Of a DNA stretch of 22,798 bases, positions 1 to 6,778 are shown one piece after another. This DNA is from an uncultured Eubacteriales bacterium (GTDB lineage Bacteria; Bacillota; Clostridia; Christensenellales; CAG-917). How positions within the stretch are numbered: the stretch's first letter is position 1; the number at the start of each line of letters is the position of its first letter. The stretch spans positions 1-22,798 of the forward strand of contig URIX01000030.1 in the NCBI GenBank assembly GCA_900547975.1, given 5' to 3'. Position numbers and translations under genes: made by a program. The notes beneath the pieces were generated by a model that did not search any database, had not been told where the DNA came from, and saw only the letters and a program-made list of their open reading frames with translations.

Positions 1-41
1 CGGCGCAGTCGCTTGTACTGTTCGTCAAGTTCGGCGCTCAT
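1..41 (-). CDS. possible 5' end of a truncated unknown gene
   Basis: Read on the minus strand, an ATG at 41-39 opens a frame beginning MSAELDEQYKRLR that runs off the left edge. The frame is also open upstream of the ATG as far as a TAG at 74-72, and that stretch also looks coding (acidic and Gln/Gly-rich). No good ribosome-binding site precedes the ATG, which is unusual in this genome, so the start is doubtful. It could be the tail of a decayed gene. Too short to identify. Confidence 0.25.
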   Translation of the reverse strand, partial: MSAELDEQYKRLR

Positions 42-289
42 AGGCTCGCCGCCTTGCGGCTCGTGTTCCGTCTACGAACGGGCAGAGTAGTAGTATAAGA
101 ACGCTTCGAATGAGTAAATGTTTGTCCGCTCGCGTGCAATGTACGCCCTCACCAAGCAAGCACTCGCACGAAATTGTGGTTTTAGTTTTGCCCGTCTTAT
201 TTTGAGAGTAAAGAGGGCTTGCGCGGTTAGTGATTGCGAGAACAAGTGCGGTGTCAAGCAATAAACTTTGTTTGTTGCTTTCACCGCAA

Positions 290-325
290 CGCCGTTTGAG
301 CAATGCTTCGCGGACGGCGGTTTTT
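290..325 (+). terminator. terminator-like hairpin with T tract
   Basis: CGCCGT (290-295) pairs with ACGGCG (314-319), followed by GTTTTTA. The 18-nt interior can form a small GAGC/GCTT hairpin. It has the shape of a plus-strand intrinsic terminator, but no plus-strand gene ends before it. The interior carries the short motif that recurs at 13603-13620, so it may instead be a dispersed repeat. Confidence 0.4.
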
Positions 326-436
326 ATCTCGTCTTCGAATTAACACATTCCGTTAATAAGTAGTCTTCGAATAAGTGTTCGGATTAAGGCTTCGCCTTCC
401 GCAATTATGAATTATTCATTATTAATTATTAATTCT

Positions 437-680
437 CACTCGGGTGTGCCGCGGCAAAAGCCATCGCCTATTATGTATTCATAAGCGCACGAAGTGCGCA
501 ATCACCAAGCAGATAATTTGGCGAAATTGCGGCTTGAATTTTTGCCCTTGCTTTAACTGATAGCGCAAATTCTCTGCGCGGTAGAGAAGGCAATAAACCG
601 AGCAAGGCTCTCGACAATGCGCATTTTTATGCGCGTTGCCGTTGCCTTAGCGACGGTTTTTGCCTCGATACACCCGAGTG
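437..680. repeat. 244-nt region bounded by long imperfect inverted repeat
   Basis: The ends carry a perfect 11-nt inverted repeat (CACTCGGGTGT at 437-447, its complement at 670-680). Complementarity continues inward with GGCAAAA (453-459) against TTTTGCC (658-664) and TCGC (464-467) against GCGA (650-653): by eye 26 of 31 positions. Inside lie hairpins at 484-498, 616-637 and 639-656. It could be a MITE-like element or a structured RNA. No open reading frame or target-site duplication is evident. Confidence 0.5.
639..661 (+). terminator. intrinsic terminator-like hairpin
   Basis: CCGTTGC (639-645), loop CTTA, then GCGACGG (650-656) form a 7-bp stem with one G-T pair, followed directly by five T (657-661). 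This is a compact Rho-independent terminator shape on the plus strand. It would insulate the S10 promoters from upstream transcription. Its right arm also belongs to the long inverted repeat ending at 680, so the two structures compete. Confidence 0.5.
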
Positions 681-717
681 CGTGGCACGCGCAATTATAT
701 TTATAATTTACATTTAT

Positions 718-745
718 TTGAAAACAAAATTAATCCATATATACA
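718..745 (+). promoter_or_regulatory. possible distal S10-operon promoter
   Basis: TTGAAA (718-723, five of six consensus bases) is followed after 16 bp by TATACA (740-745), or after 18 bp by TACAAG. The surroundings are AT-rich. It would yield a roughly 190-nt leader. It is weaker than the promoter at 815-843. Confidence 0.35.
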
Positions 746-814
746 AGATTTTGCGGTTAATTCGAGTTTTCGGACACAAGTTTGAAAAATATTCGTTTTT
801 TCTTAATTTTTTGC

Positions 815-843
815 TTGACTTTAATTTTCAAAAATTATATATT
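815..843 (+). promoter_or_regulatory. main S10-operon promoter
   Basis: TTGACT (815-820) and TATATT (838-843) are separated by exactly 17 bp, a near-consensus housekeeping sigma promoter in an AT-rich context. The predicted start near 850 gives a leader of about 92 nt before rpsJ. This is the best candidate for driving the whole ribosomal superoperon. Confidence 0.8.
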
Positions 844-849
844 AAACGA

Positions 850-892
850 GCGTGTCGAAAGAGATACGCATTTTCCGTCGCGGTTGCGGCGG
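850..892 (+). promoter_or_regulatory. rpsJ leader: two tandem hairpins
   Basis: Hairpin 1 pairs GCGTGTC (850-856) with GATACGC (863-869) across a 6-nt loop. Hairpin 2 pairs CCGTCGC (875-881) with GCGGCGG (886-892) across GGTT. Each has 7 bp with one G-T pair. They begin at the predicted transcription start and end about 38 nt before the ribosome-binding site. A role in ribosomal-protein feedback or RNA stability is inference. Confidence 0.5.
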
Positions 893-941
893 GTAAAAAA
901 TATAAGACACACACGGACAAGTGTAATATAGGAGGCTAATA

Positions 942-1250
942 ATGGCTGGACAAAAGATCAGAATTAAACTTAAGGCTTACGACCACAACCTTATCGATCT
1001 TTCCGCAGAGAAGATTGTCGAAACCGTCAAAAAGACGGGAACGAAGGTTTCCGGTCCCATTCCTCTTCCCACGGAAAAGGAAATCATCACGATTTTGCGT
1101 GCTACTCACAAATACAAAGACAGCCGCGAACAATTTGAACTCAGAACTCACAAGCGTTTGATCGATATTTACAACCCCACGAGCAAAACGGTCGATTCTT
1201 TGATGAAACTCGATTTGCCCGCAGGTGTGGACATCTCGATCAAACTCTAA
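942..1250 (+). CDS. rpsJ: 30S ribosomal protein S10
   Basis: Small-subunit head protein S10 (NusE), also a partner of NusB in transcription antitermination. At 102 aa it has the usual length. The typical SGPIPLPT stretch is at residues 37-44 and the conserved SREQFELRTHKRLIDI block at 61-76. The start follows AGGAGG at 930-935 with a normal spacer. First gene of the superoperon, 26 nt before rplC. Upstream hairpins at 850-892 may mediate control of the operon. Identity is secure. Confidence 0.98.
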   Translation: MAGQKIRIKLKAYDHNLIDLSAEKIVETVKKTGTKVSGPIPLPTEKEIITILRATHKYKDSREQFELRTHKRLIDIYNPTSKTVDSLMKLDLPAGVDISIKL

Positions 1251-1276
1251 GCAAATAAAAGGAGGATGAACTTTAC

Positions 1277-1912
1277 ATGGATAAAGCAATCATCGGTAAA
1301 AAAATCGGTATGAGCCAGATCTTTACTGCAGAAGGCAAGGTTATCCCCGTAACCGTAGTGGAAGCGGGTCCGTGCCCGGTCGTGCAGATAAAGACCAAAG
1401 AGAACGACGGATACGAAGCGGTTCAAGTCGGCTTCGGCACCGTCAAGGAAACAAGAGTAAACAAGCCGGTTGCCGGACACTTCAAGAAAGCGGGCGTAAC
1501 CGTCAAGAAGTACCTTCGTGAATTCCGTTTCGCAAACTGCGCGAGCTACACGCTCGGACAGGAACTGACCTGCGATATGTTCACAGAGGGCGACAAAGTT
1601 GACGTTACGGGCACTTCCAAAGGTCACGGTTATTCGGGCGTCATCCAAAGATGGAACTCTCACAGAATCGGTCCTATGACTCACGGTACCGGTCCTATTC
1701 ACAGAAGCGTCGGTTCTATGGGTGCTTGTTCCTCTCCCTCGAGAGTGTTCAAGAACAAACATATGGCAGGACAATGGGGACACGAAAAGGTTACTGTCCA
1801 AAACCTTACTGTCGCACGCGTAGACGCAGCAAGAAATCTTCTTCTCGTCAAGGGTGCAATCCCCGGACCGAAGGGCGGCGTTGTCGTCGTGAAGGAATCC
1901 ATCAAGGGTTAA
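1277..1912 (+). CDS. rplC: 50S ribosomal protein L3
   Basis: Large-subunit L3, an early assembly protein that reaches the peptidyl transferase centre. It has 211 aa, the usual size. The family signature VTGTSKGHGYSGVIQRW covers residues 110-126; HGTGPIHRSVGSMGA (136-150) is the extended loop, and MAGQWGHEKVTVQNL (163-177) closes the second half. GGAGG at 1261-1265 precedes the start. It lies between rpsJ and rplD as in all S10 operons. Confidence 0.98.
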   Translation: MDKAIIGKKIGMSQIFTAEGKVIPVTVVEAGPCPVVQIKTKENDGYEAVQVGFGTVKETRVNKPVAGHFKKAGVTVKKYLREFRFANCASYTLGQELTCDMFTEGDKVDVTGTSKGHGYSGVIQRWNSHRIGPMTHGTGPIHRSVGSMGACSSPSRVFKNKHMAGQWGHEKVTVQNLTVARVDAARNLLLVKGAIPGPKGGVVVVKESIKG

Positions 1913-1925
1913 GCGGAGGTAGAAT

Positions 1926-2546
1926 ATGAAACTGAACGTTTTGAATATGGCAGGCAAAAAAGCCGGAACGGTAGAAATCAGCGATTCCATCTTTGCACGC
2001 GACTATAACGAAGCACTTATTCACCAAGTGGTCGTTGCACAACTCGCAAACAAGCGTCAAGGCACGATGAGCGCGCTCACCAGAACGGAAGTTCGCGGCG
2101 GCGGCTGCAAGCCTTATCGTCAAAAAGGTACGGGTCGTGCGCGTCAAGGATCCATCGTCGCACCTCAATACGTCGGCGGCGGCGTGGTGTTCGCAAAGAA
2201 ACCCAGAGATTTCTCTCAAAAAATCAACAAGAGTATGAAGACAGCCGCGTTCTATTCCGCGCTTTCTGAAAAGATTCGTCAAAACGAAGTGGTCGTTCTT
2301 GACAAATTTGCACTCGCAGAAGCAAAAACCAAACTCGTTGCGGGAACGGTTAAAGCACTCTCTCTCAACGGCAAAGTTATGTTCGTCCTCGACGAGTACG
2401 ACCAAGTCGCACTCAAGGCCAGCAAGAACATTCCTTCCGTCGAAGTTTGCGAAGCAAGAACCCTCAGCGTTTACGACGTAGTCGCAACGAAGAACATCGT
2501 CATCACGGTTGACGCACTTAAAAAACTCGAGGAGGCAGCACAATGA
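1926..2546 (+). CDS. rplD: 50S ribosomal protein L4
   Basis: L4 binds 23S rRNA and lines the exit tunnel. It has 206 aa. The basic tunnel loop is recognisable at residues 57-76, with RGGG then KGTGRARQGS. In some bacteria L4 represses its own operon; nothing here proves that. The stop TGA overlaps the rplW start as ATGA, so the two genes are translationally coupled. A GCGGAGG-type site precedes the start. Confidence 0.97.
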   Translation: MKLNVLNMAGKKAGTVEISDSIFARDYNEALIHQVVVAQLANKRQGTMSALTRTEVRGGGCKPYRQKGTGRARQGSIVAPQYVGGGVVFAKKPRDFSQKINKSMKTAAFYSALSEKIRQNEVVVLDKFALAEAKTKLVAGTVKALSLNGKVMFVLDEYDQVALKASKNIPSVEVCEARTLSVYDVVATKNIVITVDALKKLEEAAQ

Positions 2547-2833
2547 CAGCATACGACATCATTATCGAGCCTATCCTTTCCGAAAAGAGTTATGACGGCA
2601 TCGCAAACAAGAGATACACGTTCAAGGTTGTCAAATCCGCAACCAAAACGCAAATCAAGGCAGCGGTCGAGCAAATCTTCCAAGTGAAAGTTGACAAAGT
2701 AAATACGTCCAACTACGACGGCAAAGTGAAAAGAATGGGCAGAAACGAAGGCAGACGCTCTGCATTCAAGAAAGCAATCGTCACTCTTACCGACGACAGT
2801 AAGGCAATCGAATTCTTCGAGAGCTTGGCATAA
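2543..2833 (+). CDS. rplW: 50S ribosomal protein L23
   Basis: L23 sits at the tunnel exit and docks signal recognition particle and trigger factor. It has 96 aa, normal for bacteria. PILSEKS (10-16), the assembly segment around 35-55 and the basic loop around 60-75 (GKVKRMGRNEGRR) match the family. The start overlaps the rplD stop by 4 nt; its ribosome-binding site GAGGAGG lies inside the end of rplD. Confidence 0.97.
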   Translation: MTAYDIIIEPILSEKSYDGIANKRYTFKVVKSATKTQIKAAVEQIFQVKVDKVNTSNYDGKVKRMGRNEGRRSAFKKAIVTLTDDSKAIEFFESLA

Positions 2834-2847
2834 GGAGAGTAAAGAAT

Positions 2848-3675
2848 ATGGCTATTAAGAAATATAAACCAACGTCTCCTGCACGTCGTTTTATGACGGT
2901 GTCTGCATACGAGGAGATCACAAGCACAACGCCCGAGCGTTCACTCTTGGTGTCACTCAATAAGAGCGGCGGCAGAAACTCTATGGGCAGAATCACCGTT
3001 CGTCACATCGGCGGCGGCAACAGAAACAAATATCGTATCATCGACTACAAGCGCAACAAAGACGGTATCCCCGCAAAAGTCGCTTCCATCGAATACGACC
3101 CCAACCGTTCCGCAAACATCGCGCTTTTGCACTATGCTGACGGCGAAAAGAAATACATCCTCGCACCTTTGGGACTCAACGTCGGCGACGTTCTCGAAAG
3201 CGGCGAGCACGCAGACATCAAAGTCGGCAACGCACTTCCTCTTTCCGCAATCCCCGTCGGTACTATGATTCACAACATCGAGCTTCAACCGGGCAACGGC
3301 GGAATCATCGCAAGAGCGGCAGGCAATGCGGCACAACTTATGGCAAAAGAAGGTAAATACGCAATCGTGCGTATGCCCAGCGGCGAAATGAGATACGTTC
3401 TCATCAACTGCAGAGCGACGGTCGGTCAAGTCGGCAACATCGATCACGAAATCGTGCGCGTCGGCAAAGCCGGTAAGACCCGCCATATGGGCGTGCGTCC
3501 GACCGTTCGTGGTGTCGTTATGAACCCGAACGACCACCCGCACGGCGGCGGCGAAGGCAAGTCACCCGTCGGTATGCCGTCACCTGTCACGCCTTGGGGT
3601 AAACCTGCTCTCGGTTATAAGACCAGAAAGAAGAAGAACAAATCTAATAAGTTCATTATTAAGCGTGTGAACTAA
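2848..3675 (+). CDS. rplB: 50S ribosomal protein L2
   Basis: L2 is a primary 23S rRNA-binding protein needed for subunit joining and peptidyl transfer. It has 275 aa, the standard length. The most conserved block, HPHGGGEG at residues 230-237, contains the functionally important histidine. The C-terminus is the usual Lys/Arg-rich tail (258-275). The start follows AAGGAG. It sits between rplW and rpsS in the canonical order. Confidence 0.98.
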   Translation: MAIKKYKPTSPARRFMTVSAYEEITSTTPERSLLVSLNKSGGRNSMGRITVRHIGGGNRNKYRIIDYKRNKDGIPAKVASIEYDPNRSANIALLHYADGEKKYILAPLGLNVGDVLESGEHADIKVGNALPLSAIPVGTMIHNIELQPGNGGIIARAAGNAAQLMAKEGKYAIVRMPSGEMRYVLINCRATVGQVGNIDHEIVRVGKAGKTRHMGVRPTVRGVVMNPNDHPHGGGEGKSPVGMPSPVTPWGKPALGYKTRKKKNKSNKFIIKRVN

Positions 3676-3687
3676 TCGGAGGACAAA

Positions 3688-3960
3688 ATGAGTAGAAGTG
3701 TTAAAAAAGGCCCTTATGTAGAAGAACGCCTTATGAACAGAATCAATGCGATGAACGCGTCCGGTGAACGTCAATCCGTTAAAACTTGGTCCAGAAGTTC
3801 CACGATTTTCCCCGAAATGGTCGGTCACACGATCGCAGTTCACAACGGTAAGCAACACGTCCCCGTATATATCACGGAAGATATGGTCGGTTGCAAACTC
3901 GGCGAATTTGCACCTACGCGTACGTTCAGAGGTCACGCGGGCGCAAAGACCACGAAGTAA
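3688..3960 (+). CDS. rpsS: 30S ribosomal protein S19
   Basis: S19 is a head protein that contacts S13 and the A-site tRNA region. It has 90 aa. KKGPYVEERL (6-15), TWSRSSTIFPEMVG (33-46) and GEFAPTRTFRGH (72-83) are family hallmarks. CGGAGG precedes the ATG. Twelve bases separate it from both neighbours, consistent with one polycistronic mRNA. Confidence 0.98.
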   Translation: MSRSVKKGPYVEERLMNRINAMNASGERQSVKTWSRSSTIFPEMVGHTIAVHNGKQHVPVYITEDMVGCKLGEFAPTRTFRGHAGAKTTK

Positions 3961-3972
3961 TAGGAGGAAGAT

Positions 3973-4362
3973 ATGGCAACAAGAAGTAAACAAAAAGCCT
4001 TGGACCGTCAAGCAAAAGCGGATACAAGACCTTGTGCAACGGCTAAATTCGTCAGAATCTCTCCATTCAAGGTCCGCATCGTTCTCGACATCATCAGAGG
4101 CAAATCGGTAACAGAAGCAATCGCTATTTTGGAAAACACGCCCAAGGCTGCAAGCGAACCCCTTATCAAGTTGGTTAACAGCGCAGCGGCAAACGGCGAA
4201 AACAATCAAAATCTCGCAAGAAACGATATGTTTATCGCAGAGTGCTACGCAAACGAAGGTCCGACCCTCAAGCGTATCCAAGCGGTGTCCAAGGGCAGAG
4301 CGTATCGTATCAACAAGAGAACAAGTCATATCACGGTCATTCTTGACACGGTGAAAGCGTAA
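3973..4362 (+). CDS. rplV: 50S ribosomal protein L22
   Basis: L22 forms part of the exit tunnel wall. It has 129 aa, longer than the usual 110-115 because of a basic N-terminal extension of about 20 residues (MATRSKQKALDRQAKAD). The core begins near residue 22 and the tunnel hairpin spans about 95-122. AGGAGG just before the ATG supports the long start. Identity is secure; only the extension is unusual. Confidence 0.96.
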   Translation: MATRSKQKALDRQAKADTRPCATAKFVRISPFKVRIVLDIIRGKSVTEAIAILENTPKAASEPLIKLVNSAAANGENNQNLARNDMFIAECYANEGPTLKRIQAVSKGRAYRINKRTSHITVILDTVKA

Positions 4363-4377
4363 TAGGAGGTATACACA

Positions 4378-5040
4378 ATGGGACAAAAAGTCGATCCAAA
4401 CGGTCTTCGTACAGGCGTCATCAAATCGTGGAGTTCTAAATGGTATGCCGACAAGGCGCACTTTGCAGACAACATCGTCGAAGACAATAAAGTCCGCAAA
4501 TTCATCAAAAAGAAATACTACGATACGGCAATTTCAAAAATCGTACTCGAAAGAGCGGCAGATAAACTCGTAGTCGCAATTCACACCGCACGTCCCGCAG
4601 TCCTTATCGGAAAAGCAGGCGCAGGCGTTGAAGAAATCAAGAAAGAAGTCGAAAAACTCGTTTCCGGCGACAAGAAAGTGAGCATCAACATTATGGAAGT
4701 CAAACATCCCGATGCAGACGCTCAACTCGTTGCAGAAGGCATTGCAAAACAACTCGAAGGACGCGCTTCCTTCCGTCGCGCAATGAAACAAGCAATGTCC
4801 AAGGCTATGAAAGCGGGCGCAAAGGGCGTCAAGACGATGGTCAGCGGCAGACTCGACGGCGCTGAAATCGCAAGAAGCGAGCAATATCGTGAAGGTTCTA
4901 TCCCGCTTCAAACCCTTCGTGCGGACATCGATTACGGCGTAGCAACCGCAAACACCACATTCGGCGCAATCGGCGTCAAATGCTGGATCTACAAGGGCGA
5001 AATCCTTGGCAAAAATCCACTTGAAGGAGGAAATCAATAA
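4378..5040 (+). CDS. rpsC: 30S ribosomal protein S3
   Basis: S3 lies at the mRNA entry tunnel and contributes to mRNA unwinding. It has 220 aa. The N-terminal KH type II domain shows its GxxG loop at residues 78-81 (GKAG); the C-terminal half carries the conserved GRASFRRAMKQA-like segment. A GGAGG site precedes the ATG. The last base of its TAA is the first base of the rplP ATG, so the two are tightly coupled. Confidence 0.98.
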   Translation: MGQKVDPNGLRTGVIKSWSSKWYADKAHFADNIVEDNKVRKFIKKKYYDTAISKIVLERAADKLVVAIHTARPAVLIGKAGAGVEEIKKEVEKLVSGDKKVSINIMEVKHPDADAQLVAEGIAKQLEGRASFRRAMKQAMSKAMKAGAKGVKTMVSGRLDGAEIARSEQYREGSIPLQTLRADIDYGVATANTTFGAIGVKCWIYKGEILGKNPLEGGNQ

Positions 5041-5477
5041 TGTTAATGCCTAAACGCGTCAAAAGACGTCGCCAAATGCGTGGCAGAATGAAAGGCAAAG
5101 CAAACAAGGGCAACATCGTCGCATACGGCGAATACGGTCTTGTTTCGACAGAGCCGGGCTGGATTACCTCCAACCAAATCGAAGCAGCGCGTGTCGCTAT
5201 GACGAGATATATCCGTCGTGGCGGACAAGTCTGGGTGGATATTTTCCCTCACAAACCCGTAACAAAGAAACCTGCCGAAACTCGTATGGGTTCCGGTAAA
5301 GGTTCTCCCGAATACTGGGTAGCAGTCGTCAAGCCGGGCCGTGTGATGTTTGAAATCGCAGGTATCGACGAAGCAGTAGCAAAAGAGGCACTCCGTCTTG
5401 CAGCAAACAAACTTCCCGTCAAGTGCAAGTTTGTCAGAGCAGAGGACGTGAACGGTGCCGAAGGCGGTGAACAATGA
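5040..5477 (+). CDS. rplP: 50S ribosomal protein L16
   Basis: L16 helps position A-site tRNA and organises 23S rRNA. It has 145 aa. Conserved residues include MPKRVK near the N-terminus and the RMGSGKGSPEYWVAVVKPG block (82-100). The first ATG (5040) is 9 nt after AAGGAGG, better than the second ATG at 5046. It overlaps rpsC by 1 nt and rpmC by 4 nt. Confidence 0.97.
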   Translation: MLMPKRVKRRRQMRGRMKGKANKGNIVAYGEYGLVSTEPGWITSNQIEAARVAMTRYIRRGGQVWVDIFPHKPVTKKPAETRMGSGKGSPEYWVAVVKPGRVMFEIAGIDEAVAKEALRLAANKLPVKCKFVRAEDVNGAEGGEQ

Positions 5478-5689
5478 AATCGAAACAAGTTTTGGAAATG
5501 ACAGATAAAGAGTTGCAAACCAAACTCAACGAATTGAAGTCGGAATTGTTTTTCCTTCGCTTCAAAAACGCCACGAATCAACTGACCAACCCTATGGTTA
5601 TCGTTGAAACGCGTCGCGACATTGCCCGTATCAAGACTGTCATCCGTCAAAGAGAAATTGCTCGCGCAAAAGACGAGGCAAAGGGCTAA
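5474..5689 (+). CDS. rpmC: 50S ribosomal protein L29
   Basis: L29 is a small two-helix protein near the tunnel exit, next to L23. It has 71 aa, slightly longer than the usual 65-68. The pattern is typical: ELQTKLNELKSELFFLRF, then a second helix with ETRRDIARIKTVIRQRE. The start overlaps the rplP stop by 4 nt, and the upstream site is weak (GGCGGTGA), so coupling from rplP is likely. Confidence 0.95.
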   Translation: MKSKQVLEMTDKELQTKLNELKSELFFLRFKNATNQLTNPMVIVETRRDIARIKTVIRQREIARAKDEAKG

Positions 5690-5701
5690 TCGGAGGAACG
5701 T

Positions 5702-5959
5702 ATGGAAGAAAGAAATTTGAGAAAAGAAAGAGTGGGTATCGTCGTGAGCGATAAGATGGACAAAACCATCGTCGTCGCAGTCAGCGAACGTGTAAAACAT
5801 CCCCTCTACAAGAAAATCGTAAACCGCACCAAGAAGTTCAAAGCGCACGACGAAAACAACGCTTGCGGCATTGGCGACAAGGTGCTTATCCAAGAAACTC
5901 GTCCTCTTTCTAAGGACAAGTGCTGGAGACTCGTCGAAATAGTCGAGAAAGCCAAATAA
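5702..5959 (+). CDS. rpsQ: 30S ribosomal protein S17
   Basis: S17 is an OB-fold primary binder of 16S rRNA. It has 85 aa. VGIVVSDKMDKTIVV (11-25) and the signature GDKVLIQETRPLSKDKCWRL (58-77) identify it. CGGAGG precedes the ATG closely. It lies between rpmC and rplN in the standard spc order. Confidence 0.97.
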   Translation: MEERNLRKERVGIVVSDKMDKTIVVAVSERVKHPLYKKIVNRTKKFKAHDENNACGIGDKVLIQETRPLSKDKCWRLVEIVEKAK

Positions 5960-5972
5960 TAGGAGGAACGCT

Positions 5973-6341
5973 ATGATTCAACCATTGAGTTGGCTCAAAG
6001 TCGCTGACAACAGCGGAGCCAAAGAAATTATGTGCATCAGAGTCCTGGGCGGTTCTTTCAGAAGAAGCGGAAACATCGGCGACGTTATCGTCGCGTCCGT
6101 CAAATCGGCTATCCCCGGCGGCAAGGTTAAGAAGGGCGACGTCGTAAAGGCAGTTATCGTCCGCACGACTTTCGGTCTTCAACGCGAGGACGGCAGCCAC
6201 ATCAAGTTCGACGACAATGCGGCAGTCATCATCGACAACCAAAAACAACCACAAGGCACTCGTATTTTTGGGCCTATCGCAAGAGAACTTCGTGACAAGG
6301 ATTACACCAAAATCATTTCTCTCGCACCCGAAGTGCTGTAA
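5973..6341 (+). CDS. rplN: 50S ribosomal protein L14
   Basis: L14 lies at the subunit interface and forms a bridge to the 30S subunit. At 122 aa it has the standard length. LKVADNSGAKE (8-18) and the signature GTRIFGPIAREL (95-106) are clear. Residues 4-7 (PLSW) differ from the more common QTR-type start but the rest is canonical. AGGAGG precedes the start. Confidence 0.98.
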   Translation: MIQPLSWLKVADNSGAKEIMCIRVLGGSFRRSGNIGDVIVASVKSAIPGGKVKKGDVVKAVIVRTTFGLQREDGSHIKFDDNAAVIIDNQKQPQGTRIFGPIARELRDKDYTKIISLAPEVL

Positions 6342-6355
6342 GGAGGACAACTATT

Positions 6356-6760
6356 ATGGCAAAATTGAGTGTTAAGAAAGGCGACAACGTTATGGTTATC
6401 ACCGGCAAGGATCAAGGCAAAGTGGGCAAAGTCCTCAAAGTCGTTCCCGAAACCGGAAGAATCTACGTTGAAGGCGTAAACATCATTTCAAAGAGCAAAA
6501 AGCCCAGAAACGCACAAGAAAAGGGCGGCATCGTCAAACAAGAAGGCACAATCGACGCATCCAACGTTATGCACGTTTGCGCAGGTTGCGGCGACGTCGT
6601 CAGAGTTAAGCACGAAGTGAAAGACGTGAACGGCAAACAAAAATCCGTCCGCGTATGCCCCAAGTGCGGTGCGTCTTTGGACGAGAAGAAACCATCTGCA
6701 AAGAAAGTGGCAAAGAAAGCCGCAAAAAAGAAAGCAGAAAAGTCCGCAGATAAGGACTGA
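6356..6760 (+). CDS. rplX: 50S ribosomal protein L24, Cys-rich with Lys/Ala tail
   Basis: L24 starts 50S assembly and sits by the tunnel exit. The KOW domain is at about 5-40 (VKKGDNVMVITGKDQGKVG). It has 134 aa against a usual 100-105. Two features explain this: four cysteines as two CxxC pairs (C75/C78, C101/C104), suggesting a zinc site, and a low-complexity Lys/Ala tail at 111-134. AGGAGG precedes the start. Identity is secure; zinc binding is inferred. Confidence 0.96.
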   Translation: MAKLSVKKGDNVMVITGKDQGKVGKVLKVVPETGRIYVEGVNIISKSKKPRNAQEKGGIVKQEGTIDASNVMHVCAGCGDVVRVKHEVKDVNGKQKSVRVCPKCGASLDEKKPSAKKVAKKAAKKKAEKSADKD

Positions 6761-6778
6761 TAAATCGGAGGTAATATC

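Larger units (their letters stand above)
75..716. other. gene-free intergenic region upstream of the S10 operon
   Basis: I see no credible gene here. Open frames on either strand are short, of odd composition and lack ribosome-binding sites. The stretch contains several hairpins, two terminator-like structures (290-325 and 639-661), an AT-rich block around 400-434 rich in ATTAATT-type repeats, and a 244-nt region bounded by a long inverted repeat (437-680). Firmicutes often have tuf just upstream of rpsJ; here the adjacent DNA is non-coding. Confidence 0.6.

Noticed and set aside
25..303. Minus-strand 92-codon frame near the left edge
   Set aside because: Low-complexity, Cys/Arg-rich product with no ribosome-binding site; it crosses the hairpin at 290-325 and shows no family features.
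75..716. CRISPR array, tRNA or rRNA gene in the left intergenic region
   Set aside because: No regularly spaced direct repeats, cloverleaf or rRNA-like sequence could be seen; the repeats present are inverted and isolated.
682..939. Plus-strand 85-codon frame just before rpsJ
   Set aside because: It starts at GTG without a ribosome-binding site, covers both predicted S10 promoters and the leader hairpins, and encodes an Ile/Phe/Lys-rich product typical of translated AT-rich spacer.
3580..4461. Long minus-strand frames antisense to ribosomal genes (for example this one and those at 1247-1990, 8009-8887, 10692-11642)
   Set aside because: They are shadows of highly biased ribosomal, secY and adk codons, lack ribosome-binding sites and give Cys/Phe/Asp-rich products without domains.
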